The position numbers and the translations under genes are program-made. From Paracoccus homiensis (GTDB lineage Bacteria > Pseudomonadota > Alphaproteobacteria > Rhodobacterales > Rhodobacteraceae), in the NCBI RefSeq assembly GCF_900111675.1, contig NZ_FOHO01000003.1, forward strand, positions 362,530 through 426,529: a stretch of DNA of 64,000 bases, written 5' to 3'. The stretch's first letter is position 1; each line of letters opens with the position of its first letter. Shown here one piece after another: positions 36,691 to 46,637 of this stretch. The notes under the pieces were generated by a model. The model was not told the DNA's origin. It was given only the letters and a program-made list of their open reading frames with translations, and did no database searches.

Positions 36691-38541
36691 TCACCGATAG
36701 CCCTGCGCCTGAAGGTCGAACAATTCGCGATAGCGGCCGGCGCGGGTCATCAGATCGTCATGCGTGCCCTGATCCTCGACCTTGCCATCCGCCAGCACGA
36801 TGATCCGGTCGGCCATGCGGACGCTGGAAAATCGGTGCGAGATCAGCAGGGCGCTGCGACCCTTGGTCAGATCCTTGAACCGCTGAAACACCTCGTATTC
36901 GGCGCGCGCATCCAGCGCGGCGGTCGGTTCGTCCAGGACCAGCAACTGGGCGTCGCGCATATAGGCCCGCGCGATCGCCAATTTCTGCCATTCACCGCCC
37001 GACAGCTCGACCCCGCGGGCGAAACGCTTGCCGACCATCTGGTCATAGCCTTCGGGTAGTTTGGCGATCACCTGATCGGCCATGGCGCGTTCGGCGGCGG
37101 TGGTGATGCGCGACCGGTCGGCGCGTGCTTCGATCCGGCCGGTGGCGATATTGTCGGCGGCGGTCATGGCGTAGCGGACAAAATCCTGAAACACGATGCC
37201 GACGCTGGCGCGCAGCTGATCCAGATCGTAATCGCGAAGGTCGCGCCCATCCAGCAGGATGCGCCCTTCGGTCGGGTCGTAAAGGCGGCCCAGCAGTTTC
37301 ACGATGGTCGTCTTGCCCGCGCCGTTTTCACCCACCAGCGCAACGCTTTCGCCGGCGCCAAGGTGAAAGGACAGGTCGCGCACCGCCCAACGGTCGGAAC
37401 CGGGATAGCGGAATCCGACATCGTGGAAGCTGATCCCCTGCCGGATCGGGGTCGGGACGGGCAGGGGCCGCGCGGGCGAGGCGATGGCCGGTTCCTCGTC
37501 GAAAAAGCGGTACAGGTCGTCCAGATACATCGCCTGCCCGGCCATGCTGGAAAAGGACGACAGCAGACCCTCGATCAGGCCGCGCATCCGCAGAAAACTG
37601 CCGGACAGGAAGGTCAGATCGCCGATCGACAATTGCCCGGTCAGGGTCGATCCGATGATCCACAGATAGGCGCCATAATAGCAGATCGTGCCGATCCCGG
37701 TCAGCAGCGCCAGCGTGATCAGCTGGCGGCGGTTGATGACGCGGTTCTCGGCGTAGAAACGCTCGGCCAGGTCCAGATAGCGGTCGCGCAGGAACCGGTT
37801 CAGGCCAAAGATCTTGACCTCTTTCGCGGTCTCGGCGGTGGCGCCGATCATGCGCAGATAGTCGCGTTGCCGCCGTTCGGGCGCGCGCCGCCAGTTCATG
37901 TCGTAAAGTGCCGCGTTGAAATGCATCTGCCCGATCAGCGTCGGGATCAGCGCGACCGCCAGCAGCAGGACCAGCCACGGATTATAGGCGATCAGACCGG
38001 CGGCAAAGCTGGCGACGGTGACGCCGTCCTGCAATTGTTGCATGATCTGCCCGACCAAGGGAATCCGCCCCATCGTCTGACGGCGGGCGCGGTCCAGCCT
38101 GTCCTGAAAGCCCGCATCCTCGAAACTGGCCAGGTCCAGATCGGCGGCGTGGTCCATCAGCCGCATCGACAGCGAAATCACCAGCCGTTCCTGCAACAGG
38201 GTGTCGGCATAGCTGACCAGCCGCCCGAAAATGTCCGAGGCCAGCGCCAGCCCCAGTTCCGCCAGCATCAGCAGGATCAGATGGTCGGCCAACCCCGATT
38301 GCCACCACGCGATCAGCGTTTGCGGCGTGTCGGGCAGGGCCAGCAGGCGCACCACCTCGTCGATGATCAGCTTGCCCAGCCACAGCATCGAAATCGGCAG
38401 CAGGGCGCGGATCAGCCGCAGCAGGATCATGGCGACGGTCAGGACGGGGCTGGCCTGCCAGACCATGCGCAGAAAGGGCGGGATGTTCTTCAGCGCCGCC
38501 CACCGCGCCCGATAGCTGGTTCCGCCGTCGGGCGCGGCCAT
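36691..38541 (-). CDS. ABC transporter, fused membrane and ATPase domains (exporter type)
   Basis: Half-transporter of 616 residues. About six membrane helices span residues 25-340. The ATPase domain has Walker A ALVGENGAGKTT (about 401-412), the signature VELSGGEWQKLAIARA and Walker B LLVLDEPTAALD. The LSGGEWQK form and overall layout resemble lipid or peptide exporters. Its ATG lies 1 base after the oppF stop, so it is translated with the opp operon. Its substrate is unknown; a link to peptides is inferred only from this coupling. Confidence 0.9.
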   Translation of the reverse strand: MAAPDGGTSYRARWAALKNIPPFLRMVWQASPVLTVAMILLRLIRALLPISMLWLGKLIIDEVVRLLALPDTPQTLIAWWQSGLADHLILLMLAELGLALASDIFGRLVSYADTLLQERLVISLSMRLMDHAADLDLASFEDAGFQDRLDRARRQTMGRIPLVGQIMQQLQDGVTVASFAAGLIAYNPWLVLLLAVALIPTLIGQMHFNAALYDMNWRRAPERRQRDYLRMIGATAETAKEVKIFGLNRFLRDRYLDLAERFYAENRVINRRQLITLALLTGIGTICYYGAYLWIIGSTLTGQLSIGDLTFLSGSFLRMRGLIEGLLSSFSSMAGQAMYLDDLYRFFDEEPAIASPARPLPVPTPIRQGISFHDVGFRYPGSDRWAVRDLSFHLGAGESVALVGENGAGKTTIVKLLGRLYDPTEGRILLDGRDLRDYDLDQLRASVGIVFQDFVRYAMTAADNIATGRIEARADRSRITTAAERAMADQVIAKLPEGYDQMVGKRFARGVELSGGEWQKLAIARAYMRDAQLLVLDEPTAALDARAEYEVFQRFKDLTKGRSALLISHRFSSVRMADRIIVLADGKVEDQGTHDDLMTRAGRYRELFDLQAQGYR

Positions 38542-38542
38542 G

Positions 38543-39568
38543 TCAGGCGGCCTCGGTCTTGCGGGCGCGCGCGATCTCTTCCTCGGTCAGGGGGCCGGGG
38601 AAATGGCAGGCGGTCCGGTGATCCTGACCCATCAATGCGGGCACCTGTTCGGCGCAGGCGGCCTGCGCACGGGGGCACCTTGTGCGAAAGACGCAACCCG
38701 ATGGCGGGTTCATCGGCGACGGCAGATCGCCCGACAGCGGCACGACCGAACCCGCGACGTCATGGTCGGGATCGGGCACCGGCACCGCGGATAACAGCGC
38801 TTGCGTGTAGGGGTGCTGGGGATCGGCGAACAGATCGTCCGAACTGCCGATTTCCATCACCTTGCCCAGATACAGGACCATCACCCGGTCGCTGATATGT
38901 TTGACCACCGACAGGTCGTGGGCGATGAAAACAAGGGCCAGCCCCAGTTCCTTCTGCAACCGGATCAGCAGATTGATCACCTGCGCCTGGATCGACACAT
39001 CCAGCGCGCTGACGGGTTCGTCGCAGATGATCAGCTTCGGCTCGACGATCAGGGCGCGGGCGATGCCGATGCGCTGACATTGCCCGCCGCTGAATTCATG
39101 GGGATAGCGGTTGATCTGGTTGGGGAGCAGCCCGACCTTTTCCATCATCGCCTTGACGCGGGTCTTGACCTCGGCCGAGGACAGGCCGGGGCGATGGGTC
39201 TTCAGCGGCTCGGCGATGATCTGGCCCACGGTCATGCGCGGGTTCAGGCTGGCCAGAGGGTCCTGAAACACCATCTGGATATCGCTGCGATAGCGCATCA
39301 TCTGGCGCGGGGTCATCGCGACCAGATCCTTGCTGTCGATCCATTCGGCCCGGCCCGTCGCCGGAACCAGACCGATCAGCGCCCGCGCCAACGTGGATTT
39401 CCCGCAGCCGGATTCGCCCACGACCCCCAGCGTCTCGCCGGGGTTCAGGCTGAAATCGACGCCGCCCACCGCATGCAGCGGCGTGGGCGCGCTCCAGGGC
39501 ATCGCGCCTTCGCGACGGATCTGAAAGGTCACGCGCAGATCGCGCACATCAAGCAGGGGCTTAGTCAT
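38543..39568 (-). CDS. oppF: Oligopeptide/dipeptide ABC transporter ATP-binding protein OppF
   Basis: ATPase of 341 residues energising peptide import. It carries Walker [18 protein letters not shown], signature FSGGQCQRIGIARAL, Walker B LIICDEPVSALDVS and the C-terminal oligopeptide-transporter extension with Cys-rich SGCVFRTRCPRAQAAC, which in relatives binds an Fe-S cluster. The ATG at 39568 overlaps the end of oppD by 8 bases. Confidence 0.95.
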   Translation of the reverse strand: MTKPLLDVRDLRVTFQIRREGAMPWSAPTPLHAVGGVDFSLNPGETLGVVGESGCGKSTLARALIGLVPATGRAEWIDSKDLVAMTPRQMMRYRSDIQMVFQDPLASLNPRMTVGQIIAEPLKTHRPGLSSAEVKTRVKAMMEKVGLLPNQINRYPHEFSGGQCQRIGIARALIVEPKLIICDEPVSALDVSIQAQVINLLIRLQKELGLALVFIAHDLSVVKHISDRVMVLYLGKVMEIGSSDDLFADPQHPYTQALLSAVPVPDPDHDVAGSVVPLSGDLPSPMNPPSGCVFRTRCPRAQAACAEQVPALMGQDHRTACHFPGPLTEEEIARARKTEAA

Positions 39569-40664
39569 GTGTATCCACCTTGCTGGGGGCGCCCGCCATG
39601 CCGGCGCCTGCGATGGCGGCTTCGGGCATGGGCTGGTCGTCCTGTTGATCGCCAAGGGCGGCATCCAGATCCGCGACGCGCACGGTTTCGCGGCCCGCCA
39701 GCACATCTGCGAGGGGCGCGAAACAGGCACGCGCGCGGTCTGGCGCGAAGCCTTCCAGTGGCGGACGCTGATCGTCGCAGCGCTCGCGGCGATAGGGGCA
39801 GCGCGGCGCAAAGGCGCAGCCTGCGGGCGGATGGGTCATGTTGGGCGGCGATCCGGGGATCGCGGCCAGTTCCTCGCCCTGTTGGTCGATGCGCGGGATC
39901 GCGTGCAGCAGGCCCTGCGTATAGGGATGCGCGGGTTCGGCAAACAGCGGCCCGACCGGCCCGGTTTCGCGAATGCGGCCGCCATACATGACCGCCACGC
40001 GTTCGCAGGACCCGGCCACGACACCCAGATCATGGGTGATCAGGATCATGGCCATGCCGAATTCGCGTTGCAGATCGGCCAGCAGCGTCATGATCTGGGC
40101 CTGCACCGTGACATCCAGCGCGGTCGTCGGCTCATCCGCGATCAGCAGTTGCGGACGGCACAGCAGCGCCATCGCGATCATCACCCGCTGACGCATACCG
40201 CCCGAAAATTCATGCGGATACAGCCGCACGCGCCCCTTCGCATCGGGGATCTTCACCGCCTCCAGCATCCGCACTGCCTCGGCGACGGCCTGCCGTTTGG
40301 ACATGCCCTTGTGCAGGGTCAGCACCTCGGCCATCTGGTCCGACACCCGCATGTAAGGGTTCAGCGAGGTCATCGGGTCTTGAAAGATCATCGCGATCTT
40401 TTCCGCGCGGATTCTGTTCAGGACCTTGGGCGGGGCGTTCAGGATTTCCTGCCCGTCGAAACGCACGCTGCCGCTGGCACGACCGTTCTTGGCCAGAAGC
40501 CCCATCAGCGCGAAGGACAGCTGCGATTTGCCCGACCCGGATTCGCCGACGATGCCAAGCGTTTCGCCCGGATCTACCGACAGGTTCACCTGATTGACCG
40601 CCTGCACCTCGCCGTCATTGGTGGCAAAGCGGACGGACAGATTGTCTATTTCCAGCAGGGCCAT
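39561..40664 (-). CDS. oppD: Oligopeptide/dipeptide ABC transporter ATP-binding protein OppD
   Basis: ATPase of 367 residues, partner of OppF. Walker A is [17 protein letters not shown] (with Gln replacing the usual second Thr or Ser after KS, as in many OppD), the signature is [15 protein letters not shown] and Walker B is [14 protein letters not shown]. The C-terminal Cys motif [15 protein letters not shown] is present. The last about 55 residues (after residue 310) form an extra Ala/Asp-rich tail. The ATG at 40664 begins one base after the oppC stop. Confidence 0.95.
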   Translation of the reverse strand: MALLEIDNLSVRFATNDGEVQAVNQVNLSVDPGETLGIVGESGSGKSQLSFALMGLLAKNGRASGSVRFDGQEILNAPPKVLNRIRAEKIAMIFQDPMTSLNPYMRVSDQMAEVLTLHKGMSKRQAVAEAVRMLEAVKIPDAKGRVRLYPHEFSGGMRQRVMIAMALLCRPQLLIADEPTTALDVTVQAQIMTLLADLQREFGMAMILITHDLGVVAGSCERVAVMYGGRIRETGPVGPLFAEPAHPYTQGLLHAIPRIDQQGEELAAIPGSPPNMTHPPAGCAFAPRCPYRRERCDDQRPPLEGFAPDRARACFAPLADVLAGRETVRVADLDAALGDQQDDQPMPEAAIAGAGMAGAPSKVDTHD

Positions 40665-40665
40665 A

Positions 40666-41592
40666 TCAACGATCCTTCGGGTCAAGTGCGTCGCGCAGGC
40701 CATCACCCACGAAGAAAAAGCCGAACAGCGTGATGACAAAGAAGAACAGCGGGAAGGCCAGCTGCCACAATGTGCCATAGTTCATCGTGCCCGCACCTTC
40801 CGAAATCAGCGCGCCCCAACTGGTCAGCGGTTCCTGCACCCCAAGTCCAAGAAAGCTGATGAAGCTTTCGGTCAGGATCATCAGCGGCACCAGCAGCGTG
40901 GCATAGACCGCCACCACGCCCAGAAGGTTCGGCACGATATGGCGCAGGATGATCTTCCATGACGGAACGCCGGTCGCACGCGCGGCCTCGATGAATTCGC
41001 GGTTCTTCAGGGACAGGGTCTGACCGCGCACGATGCGGCTCATGTCCAGCCAGGAAATCAGCCCGATGCCCAGAAACAGCATCGCGATCGAGCGTCCGAA
41101 CATCACCAGAAGCAGGATCAGCACGAACATATACGGGATCGACATCAGGATATCGACGGCCCGCATCATGATCTGATCGGTGCGCCCGCCGACATAGCCC
41201 GCGGTCGCGCCGTAAAGCGTGCCGACGATCACGGCGATGGCCGCGCCGACGATGCCGACCATCAGGCTGATCTGGGTGCCCTGAACGGTGCGGGCAAACA
41301 GATCGCGGCCCAGATCATCGGTGCCGAAATAATGCCCGTTTTCCAGCGAGGGGGCGCCCATGGTGGCGACCTGACCCATGACGGTAAAGTCCAGATCCTC
41401 GTTCGACCATTGCGCGAAATACCCACCCAGCAACGCGAACAGCGCCACCGCGATCAGGATGATCAGCCCGGTCATCGCGGCCTTGTTGCGGAAGAACCGC
41501 TTGCGCGCGTCGGCCCAGGGGCTGCGGCCCTTCACCTCGTCCTGCGCCATGCGGGCGGCAAGGGATTGCATCTTGTCTTGCTGAATGACCAT
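40666..41592 (-). CDS. oppC: Oligopeptide ABC transporter permease OppC
   Basis: Inner-membrane permease of 308 residues. It has the N-terminal cytoplasmic helix plus TM1 (GLIILIAVALFALLGGYFA), the GTDDLGRDLFARTVQGTQIS segment typical of OppC, and the EAA loop EAARATGVPSWKIILRHIVP that contacts the ATPases. It sits between oppB and oppD with 1-3 base spacers. Confidence 0.95.
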   Translation of the reverse strand: MVIQQDKMQSLAARMAQDEVKGRSPWADARKRFFRNKAAMTGLIILIAVALFALLGGYFAQWSNEDLDFTVMGQVATMGAPSLENGHYFGTDDLGRDLFARTVQGTQISLMVGIVGAAIAVIVGTLYGATAGYVGGRTDQIMMRAVDILMSIPYMFVLILLLVMFGRSIAMLFLGIGLISWLDMSRIVRGQTLSLKNREFIEAARATGVPSWKIILRHIVPNLLGVVAVYATLLVPLMILTESFISFLGLGVQEPLTSWGALISEGAGTMNYGTLWQLAFPLFFFVITLFGFFFVGDGLRDALDPKDR

Positions 41593-41595
41593 GGC

Positions 41596-42519
41596 TCAGT
41601 ACCTGATCTTCGGGTCGATCCACGCGTAAAGCACATCGACGATAAGGTTGAACAGGATGGTCAGCGCACCGACCAGAATGGTCACGCCCATCATCACCGC
41701 ATAATCCCGGTTCAGGGCCGAATCCACAAAGGCCTTTCCGATCCCTCCGGTCGAGAAATAGATGTCGATCACGACCGACCCGGTGATCATCGACACGAAA
41801 ACCGGACCCAGATAGCTGATCACCGGCAGCATTGCGGGTTTCAGCGCATGGCGCAGGATGACGCGATGTTCCGGCATCCCCTTGGCGCGGGCGGTGCGGA
41901 TATGGTTGCTGCCCAGAACCTCCAGCATGGCCGAGCGCGTGATCCGCGCGATCGAGGCCATGTAGCTGGTGCCAAGCGCGATCACCGGCATGATCCAGAA
42001 GCTGGGATCGTAGAACGACCAGCCGCCGCCGGGCAACAGCCCGTACCACAGCGTGAAGATCAGCACGAGGATCGGCGCCATCACGAAATTCGGCAGAACC
42101 TGCGCGCCGATCGAGATGCCGACCGCCAGATAGTCAAGAAAGCTGTTGTGCCAGATCGCGGCAACCACGCCCAGACCGACCCCCATCGCCACGGCCGCCA
42201 CGAAGGCCAGCGAGCCATAGGTCAGCGTCACCGGAAAGCCCGCGGCGATCAGTTCGTTCACGCTGCGGTCGGGATAGACAAAGCTGGGCCCGAAATCGAA
42301 ATGCGCGACGATGCCCCAGATATAGTTGATGATCTGTTTCCAAAGCGGGTCGTCCAGCCCGTATTTGGCATTCAGATTGGCCAGGACCTGCGGCGGCAAT
42401 TCGCGTTCCTGCGTGAACGGCCCGCCCGGTGCCAGATGCATCAGGATGAAGGAAAAGACGATCAGCAACAGCAGCGTGGGTACCGCCACCGCCAAGCGCC
42501 GCATGATATATGCGAACAT
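41596..42519 (-). CDS. oppB: Oligopeptide ABC transporter permease OppB
   Basis: Inner-membrane permease of 307 residues. The start MFAYIMRRLAVAVPTLLLLI is the canonical OppB N-terminus with TM1, followed by a periplasmic loop and the EAA-type loop RTARAKGMPEHRVILRHALK, with about six membrane helices. It is the second gene of the oppABCDF operon, 97 bases after oppA, a gap that may lower its expression relative to the binding protein. Confidence 0.95.
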   Translation of the reverse strand: MFAYIMRRLAVAVPTLLLLIVFSFILMHLAPGGPFTQERELPPQVLANLNAKYGLDDPLWKQIINYIWGIVAHFDFGPSFVYPDRSVNELIAAGFPVTLTYGSLAFVAAVAMGVGLGVVAAIWHNSFLDYLAVGISIGAQVLPNFVMAPILVLIFTLWYGLLPGGGWSFYDPSFWIMPVIALGTSYMASIARITRSAMLEVLGSNHIRTARAKGMPEHRVILRHALKPAMLPVISYLGPVFVSMITGSVVIDIYFSTGGIGKAFVDSALNRDYAVMMGVTILVGALTILFNLIVDVLYAWIDPKIRY

Positions 42520-42616
42520 CGCGTGCAGCCTCCCTGCAAAGGAAAGTTAAGCGTCTATGACGCAAAACCGGAAGGGGGCAATCCCCCTCCCGGCAAGGTG
42601 ATTGATCGGGCCGCGA

Positions 42617-44218
42617 TCAGTCGGCCAGGCGATACAGATCCTTGGCGTACCACGCGTTCAGCACGTTTTCGGTCGGCAAGCCCTTGATCTTGGGGCTGAT
42701 CATGTCGACCGAGGCATAGTGGTAGACGAAGGCTGCCGGAACCTCTTCGGCCAGGATCTCTTCGGCGCGGGTATAGATCGGGCCGGTATCCTCGGCGGTC
42801 TTGGCATCGACCATCAGCTGGTCATATTCGGCATTCGACCATTTGCCGCTGTTGTAGCCATCCGTGCGGAACCAGTCGAGGAAGGTCGAGGCCTCGTTGT
42901 AATCGCCGCACCACGCATAGCGGGCAATGTCGAAATCCTGGTTCTGCAGGCGGTCGGTATGCACTTTCCATTCGACATTGTTCAGCGTGATATTGACGCC
43001 AAGCGGCTTCCAGAACTGTTGTGCCGCGATGGCCAGCTTCTTGTGGTTCTCGTCGGTGTTGTATTGCAGCGTCAGCGAGATCGGGTTGTCGGGACCGTAG
43101 CCGGCCTCGGCCAGCAATTCCTGTGCGCGGGTGTTCTTTTCTTCCTGGCTCAGGGTCGCCAGTTCGGTCTCGGGCTGGTCAAAGCCCTCGATCGCCCAAT
43201 GGGTCCAGGTGGTGGCCGGTTTCTGGCCGCCCTGCAGGACGTTGTTGACGATGATGTCGCGGTTCAGCGCAAGCGACAGCGCCTCGCGGACGCGGACATC
43301 CTTCAGCGCCTCGGGGCCCTTGTCCGAGACGTTGTAGACATAGGCATAGGAACAGGCATAGGGCATCGAGATCGCCTCGTCCGGTGCCTCTTGCGACAGG
43401 CGCGGATACTGACCCGCGGGAATGTCGACGCGGTCCAGTTCCCCTGCCTGATAGCGGGTCAGCGCGACATTGTTGTCATTGACGGTGATGCCCTTGACGG
43501 TCTGCATCACGACATTCTCGGCGTCCCAGTATTCGGGGTTCTTTTCCATCGTGATGTCGACGCCCAGATTGTGCCCGGTCAGGACGAAGGCGCCATTGCC
43601 GACCAGATTGCCGGGCTGGGTCCATGCGTCGCCATATTCCTCGATCACCTTCTGCGGCACCGGGAAGGTCGTGGCATGGGACAGCGTCTTGATGAAATAG
43701 GGGGTCGGCGTCGTCAGCGTGACTTCCAGCGTCTTGTCGTCGATCGCCTTCACGCCCAGTTCCTCGGGGGCCTTTTCGCCCTTCACGATGTCGGTGGCAT
43801 TGACGATGTTCATCAATTCCATGAACCACGCATATTCGGACGCGGTTTCGGGATTCACGGCGCGCTGCCAGGCATAGACGAAATCGCCTGCGGTCACCGG
43901 TTCGCCATTCGACCATTTCGCGTCGCGCAGCGTGAAGGTGTAGGTCAGCTTGTCGTCGCTTTCCTCAAAGCTTTCGGCGACGCCGGGCACCATCGCGCCC
44001 TTTTCGTCTTCATTCATCAGCCCTTCGAACAGCTGACGCAGCACGTCGGAACCTTCGACATCGGTGTTCTTGGCCGGATCGACCGATTTGATCGCGTCCA
44101 GCAGCCAGAAGTTATAGACCTGATTTTCTGCCAGCGTCTCGCCCTCGGCCGGTTGGACGGCAAAGGCGGGCATGGCAAGCGAGGCGACCAGCGCGGTCGT
44201 TGCGAAAAGTTTCGTCAC
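42617..44218 (-). CDS. oppA: Periplasmic oligopeptide-binding protein OppA
   Basis: Solute-binding protein of 533 residues (SBP family 5). A signal peptide covers residues 1-20 (MTKLFATTALVASLAMPAFA). Family segments include VPGVAESFEESDDKLTYTFT, the AKWSNGEPVTAGDFVYAWQR signature and CGDYNEASTFLDWF. I chose the GTG at 44218 because GGAGGAG lies 7 bases before it and it gives a clean signal peptide. It is first in the operon and divergent from cobU. Confidence 0.93.
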   Translation of the reverse strand: MTKLFATTALVASLAMPAFAVQPAEGETLAENQVYNFWLLDAIKSVDPAKNTDVEGSDVLRQLFEGLMNEDEKGAMVPGVAESFEESDDKLTYTFTLRDAKWSNGEPVTAGDFVYAWQRAVNPETASEYAWFMELMNIVNATDIVKGEKAPEELGVKAIDDKTLEVTLTTPTPYFIKTLSHATTFPVPQKVIEEYGDAWTQPGNLVGNGAFVLTGHNLGVDITMEKNPEYWDAENVVMQTVKGITVNDNNVALTRYQAGELDRVDIPAGQYPRLSQEAPDEAISMPYACSYAYVYNVSDKGPEALKDVRVREALSLALNRDIIVNNVLQGGQKPATTWTHWAIEGFDQPETELATLSQEEKNTRAQELLAEAGYGPDNPISLTLQYNTDENHKKLAIAAQQFWKPLGVNITLNNVEWKVHTDRLQNQDFDIARYAWCGDYNEASTFLDWFRTDGYNSGKWSNAEYDQLMVDAKTAEDTGPIYTRAEEILAEEVPAAFVYHYASVDMISPKIKGLPTENVLNAWYAKDLYRLAD

Positions 44219-44346
44219 GAGGCAACTCCTCCAAGTTGAGTGCGGTGTCTTAGGCACCGGAATGGCGCGACGTTAATTGATCGCTCGGCGGCGTAAAGCA
44301 GGTTTCCGCTTTTCTCGCGCGCGGGCATGTGGAAGATGGGGCGGCA

Positions 44347-44874
44347 ATGACGGCAAACGGGCATATCACATTGGTTACCGGGGGGGCGCGTTCGGGCAAA
44401 TCCGCGTTGGCCGAACGGCTGGTCGCGCGCCACGATCTGCCCCGCATCTACATCGCCACCGCGCAGGCCGGCGACGATGAAATGGGCCGAAGAATTGAAC
44501 AACATCAACAGCGTCGTGGGGCGGGCTGGACGACCATCGAAGAACCCTTCGATCTGGCCGGCGCCCTGACGCGGACTGACGGGCAGGGGGTCCGCCTGGT
44601 CGACTGCCTGACGCTGTGGCTGTCGAACTGTTTCGGATCGGCGGATATCGGCGCAGTTTGTACGACGTTACGTCAACAGTGCTGTCCCGTCATTCTGGTG
44701 ACAAATGAACTGGGGCTTGGGATCGTTCCGGGCAATGAACTTGCACGCGAGTTCCGCGATCAGCATGGCTGGATGAATCAGGCTGTGGCCGGGATCGCGG
44801 ATCAGGTCTGGATGTCGGTCAGCGGCCAGCCCCTGAAGCTGAAACCATCAAGGGAAGAAGATGCGCTCTTTTGA
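44347..44874 (+). CDS. cobU: Adenosylcobinamide kinase / cobinamide-phosphate guanylyltransferase
   Basis: Bifunctional CobU/CobP enzyme of 175 residues: phosphorylates adenosylcobinamide and then attaches GMP, starting nucleotide-loop assembly of cobalamin. P-loop LVTGGARSGKSALAERL (residues 9-25), EQHQQRRGAGWTTIEEP and LVDCLTLWLSN are diagnostic. I chose the ATG at 44347 (after GATGGGG); a GTG at 44329 is possible. The gene overlaps cobT by 14 bases. I saw no cobalamin riboswitch in the 128-base gap upstream. Confidence 0.92.
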   Translation: MTANGHITLVTGGARSGKSALAERLVARHDLPRIYIATAQAGDDEMGRRIEQHQQRRGAGWTTIEEPFDLAGALTRTDGQGVRLVDCLTLWLSNCFGSADIGAVCTTLRQQCCPVILVTNELGLGIVPGNELAREFRDQHGWMNQAVAGIADQVWMSVSGQPLKLKPSREEDALF

Positions 44875-45814
44875 TCATGAAGCCGCCGCCGCCGCGCGCG
44901 AACGCCAGAACAGCCTGACCAAGCCCCCCGGCTCGTTGGGGCGGCTAGAGGAGCTGGCTCAGTTCATGGCAGGCTGGCAGCGCACGCCGCGTCCGCATCT
45001 GGGCCGTGTTCAGGGGCTGATCTTCGCGGGCAATCACGGCATCGTCGCGCAGGGGGTGAACCCGTTTCCCGCCGAGGTGACCGGCCAGATGGTCGAGAAT
45101 TTCCGCAGCGGCGGCGCGGCGATCAACCAGATCTGTCACGTCACCGGCGTGGATCTGTCGGCAGTGCCGATGGATATCGACCACCCGACCGGCGATTTCA
45201 CCCAAGGCCCCGCGATGACGCTTGAAGAGGTCGATCGCGCCATGGCCGAAGGTGCGGCTGCGATTGCCGACGATGCCGATCTTCTGGTGCTGGGCGAAAT
45301 GGGGATCGGCAATTCCACGGTCGCCTCGATCCTAGCGGCCAGCACGCTTGGCGGTCGGGCCGAGGATTGGGTCGGGCCGGGCACGGGTGCTACCGACGAC
45401 ATTCTGGCCAGCAAGCTGCGCGTCGTCACCGAAGGCCTGACCCTGCACAGCCCCGCCACCACGCGCGAAACACTTGCGGCTTTCGGCGGGCGCGAACAGG
45501 CCGCGATCTGCGGGGCGATCCTGCGGGCGCGGGAACTGGGCCTGCCGGTAATCCTTGACGGGTTCATCTGCACCGCCGCAGCCGCCGTTCTGACCCGCGA
45601 CGATCCCGACGCATTGGCGCATTGCCTGATTGGCCACGAGAGCGCCGAGCCGGGACATCGCCGGCTGATCGCCGCGTTGAACATCCGGCCGATCCTGTCG
45701 CTGGACATGCGGCTGGGCGAGGGATCGGGCGCCGCGCTGGCGGTGGCGGTGCTGCGGGCGGCGCTGGCCTGTCACGACGGCATGGCGACATTTGCCGAGG
45801 CCGGAATTGCGTAG
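44861..45814 (+). CDS. cobT: Nicotinate-nucleotide-dimethylbenzimidazole phosphoribosyltransferase
   Basis: CobT (CobU in aerobic nomenclature), 317 residues: makes alpha-ribazole phosphate from dimethylbenzimidazole and nicotinate mononucleotide. Motifs include SLTKPPGSLGRLEELA, FAGNHGIVAQGV, the GEMGIGNSTVAS phosphate-binding loop and GPGTGATDD; the catalytic Glu near the C-terminus lies in LDMRLGEGSGAALA. It overlaps cobU upstream and the probable cobS start downstream. Confidence 0.94.
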   Translation: MRSFDHEAAAAARERQNSLTKPPGSLGRLEELAQFMAGWQRTPRPHLGRVQGLIFAGNHGIVAQGVNPFPAEVTGQMVENFRSGGAAINQICHVTGVDLSAVPMDIDHPTGDFTQGPAMTLEEVDRAMAEGAAAIADDADLLVLGEMGIGNSTVASILAASTLGGRAEDWVGPGTGATDDILASKLRVVTEGLTLHSPATTRETLAAFGGREQAAICGAILRARELGLPVILDGFICTAAAAVLTRDDPDALAHCLIGHESAEPGHRRLIAALNIRPILSLDMRLGEGSGAALAVAVLRAALACHDGMATFAEAGIA

Positions 45815-46526
45815 ACTTGAACAGCTGACGCTGGCGCTGGTCTTTCTGACAAGACTGCCTCTGGCGCGGTTTCTGCCGCCGCGCCTGATGTCGCTGGCCC
45901 ATAGCAGTTGGGCCTTTCCCCTTGCCGGTGCGCTGATCGGTGCCATCTCGGCGCTGCCGCTGATGTTTGGCGTGACCGAATTTCTGGGTGCGGTGCTGTG
46001 CGTGACGATCGCCGTCTGGCTGACCGCGGCGCTGCATGAAGACGCGTTGGCAGATTTTGCGGATGCCGCGGGCGGGCAGGACCGCGATGCGCGGTTGACG
46101 ATCATGCGCGACAGCAGGATCGGCAGTTTCGGCGTGATGGCCCTGATGTTGACGACCGTGCTGCGCATCGCGGCCGTGACCACCCTGTCGCCGCTGCACC
46201 TGATCGCCGCGGCGGCCGGCGGTCGTGCCGCGATCGTCCTGACCATGGGGGCGCTGGTGCCTGCGCGGGCCGATGGGCTTGCCGCGGCGGCCGGTGCGCC
46301 GGGCTGGAAGAATGTCGGCGCGGCAGCGATACTTGGCGCGGGCGTGATCCTGATCGCCGGCGAGGGCGCGGGCCTGGCGCTGATCGCCGGTCTGGCCGCC
46401 ACCGCGCTGGTGATCCGTCAGGCACGGATCTGGCTGGGCGGACAGACCGGAGACGTGCTGGGCGCCGCGTCGGTTCTGGCGGAAACAGCGATTCTGACCG
46501 CTTTTGCGCTGATTTTGCAGGGCTGA
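45807..46526 (+). CDS. cobS: Adenosylcobinamide-GDP ribazoletransferase (cobalamin synthase)
   Basis: Membrane enzyme CobS/CobV joining GDP-cobinamide and alpha-ribazole, the last step of the nucleotide loop. 239 residues with several hydrophobic helices; ALHEDALADFADAAGGQDRD carries the conserved metal-binding acidic residues, and MRDSRIGSFGVMAL and GQTGDVLGA follow. No ATG fits; the TTG at 45807, overlapping the cobT stop, gives the normal opening (RRLEQLTLALVFLTRLPL) and has a GAGG site. Confidence 0.9.
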   Translation: MRRLEQLTLALVFLTRLPLARFLPPRLMSLAHSSWAFPLAGALIGAISALPLMFGVTEFLGAVLCVTIAVWLTAALHEDALADFADAAGGQDRDARLTIMRDSRIGSFGVMALMLTTVLRIAAVTTLSPLHLIAAAAGGRAAIVLTMGALVPARADGLAAAAGAPGWKNVGAAAILGAGVILIAGEGAGLALIAGLAATALVIRQARIWLGGQTGDVLGAASVLAETAILTAFALILQG

Positions 46527-46537
46527 ACGGGGATTTT

Positions 46538-46567
46538 CTTGACCGATTGACCTGCCTCGCGCATATC
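46538..46567 (+). promoter_or_regulatory. Candidate sigma-70 promoter before TRAP genes
   Basis: TTGACC (46539-46544), a 17-base spacer and CATATC (46562-46567). It lies about 70 bases upstream of the small permease gene, which has an AGGGAGG ribosome binding site. The -10 is a weak match. Confidence 0.35.
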
Positions 46568-46637
46568 GCGGGGCATATTCGCTACCAGAACCGAAGGCCG
46601 GGCCAAGGCAACCGGCCCGTTTAGAGGGAGGCTTCAC

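Noticed and set aside
37363..38895. Open frame of 510 codons on the plus strand
   Set aside because: Antisense shadow of the ABC exporter-type gene and oppF; low-complexity Gln/Arg/Asp-rich product without domains.
44219..44346. Cobalamin riboswitch upstream of cobU
   Set aside because: The gap is only 128 bases and I could not find the conserved B12 box or the expected multi-stem architecture.
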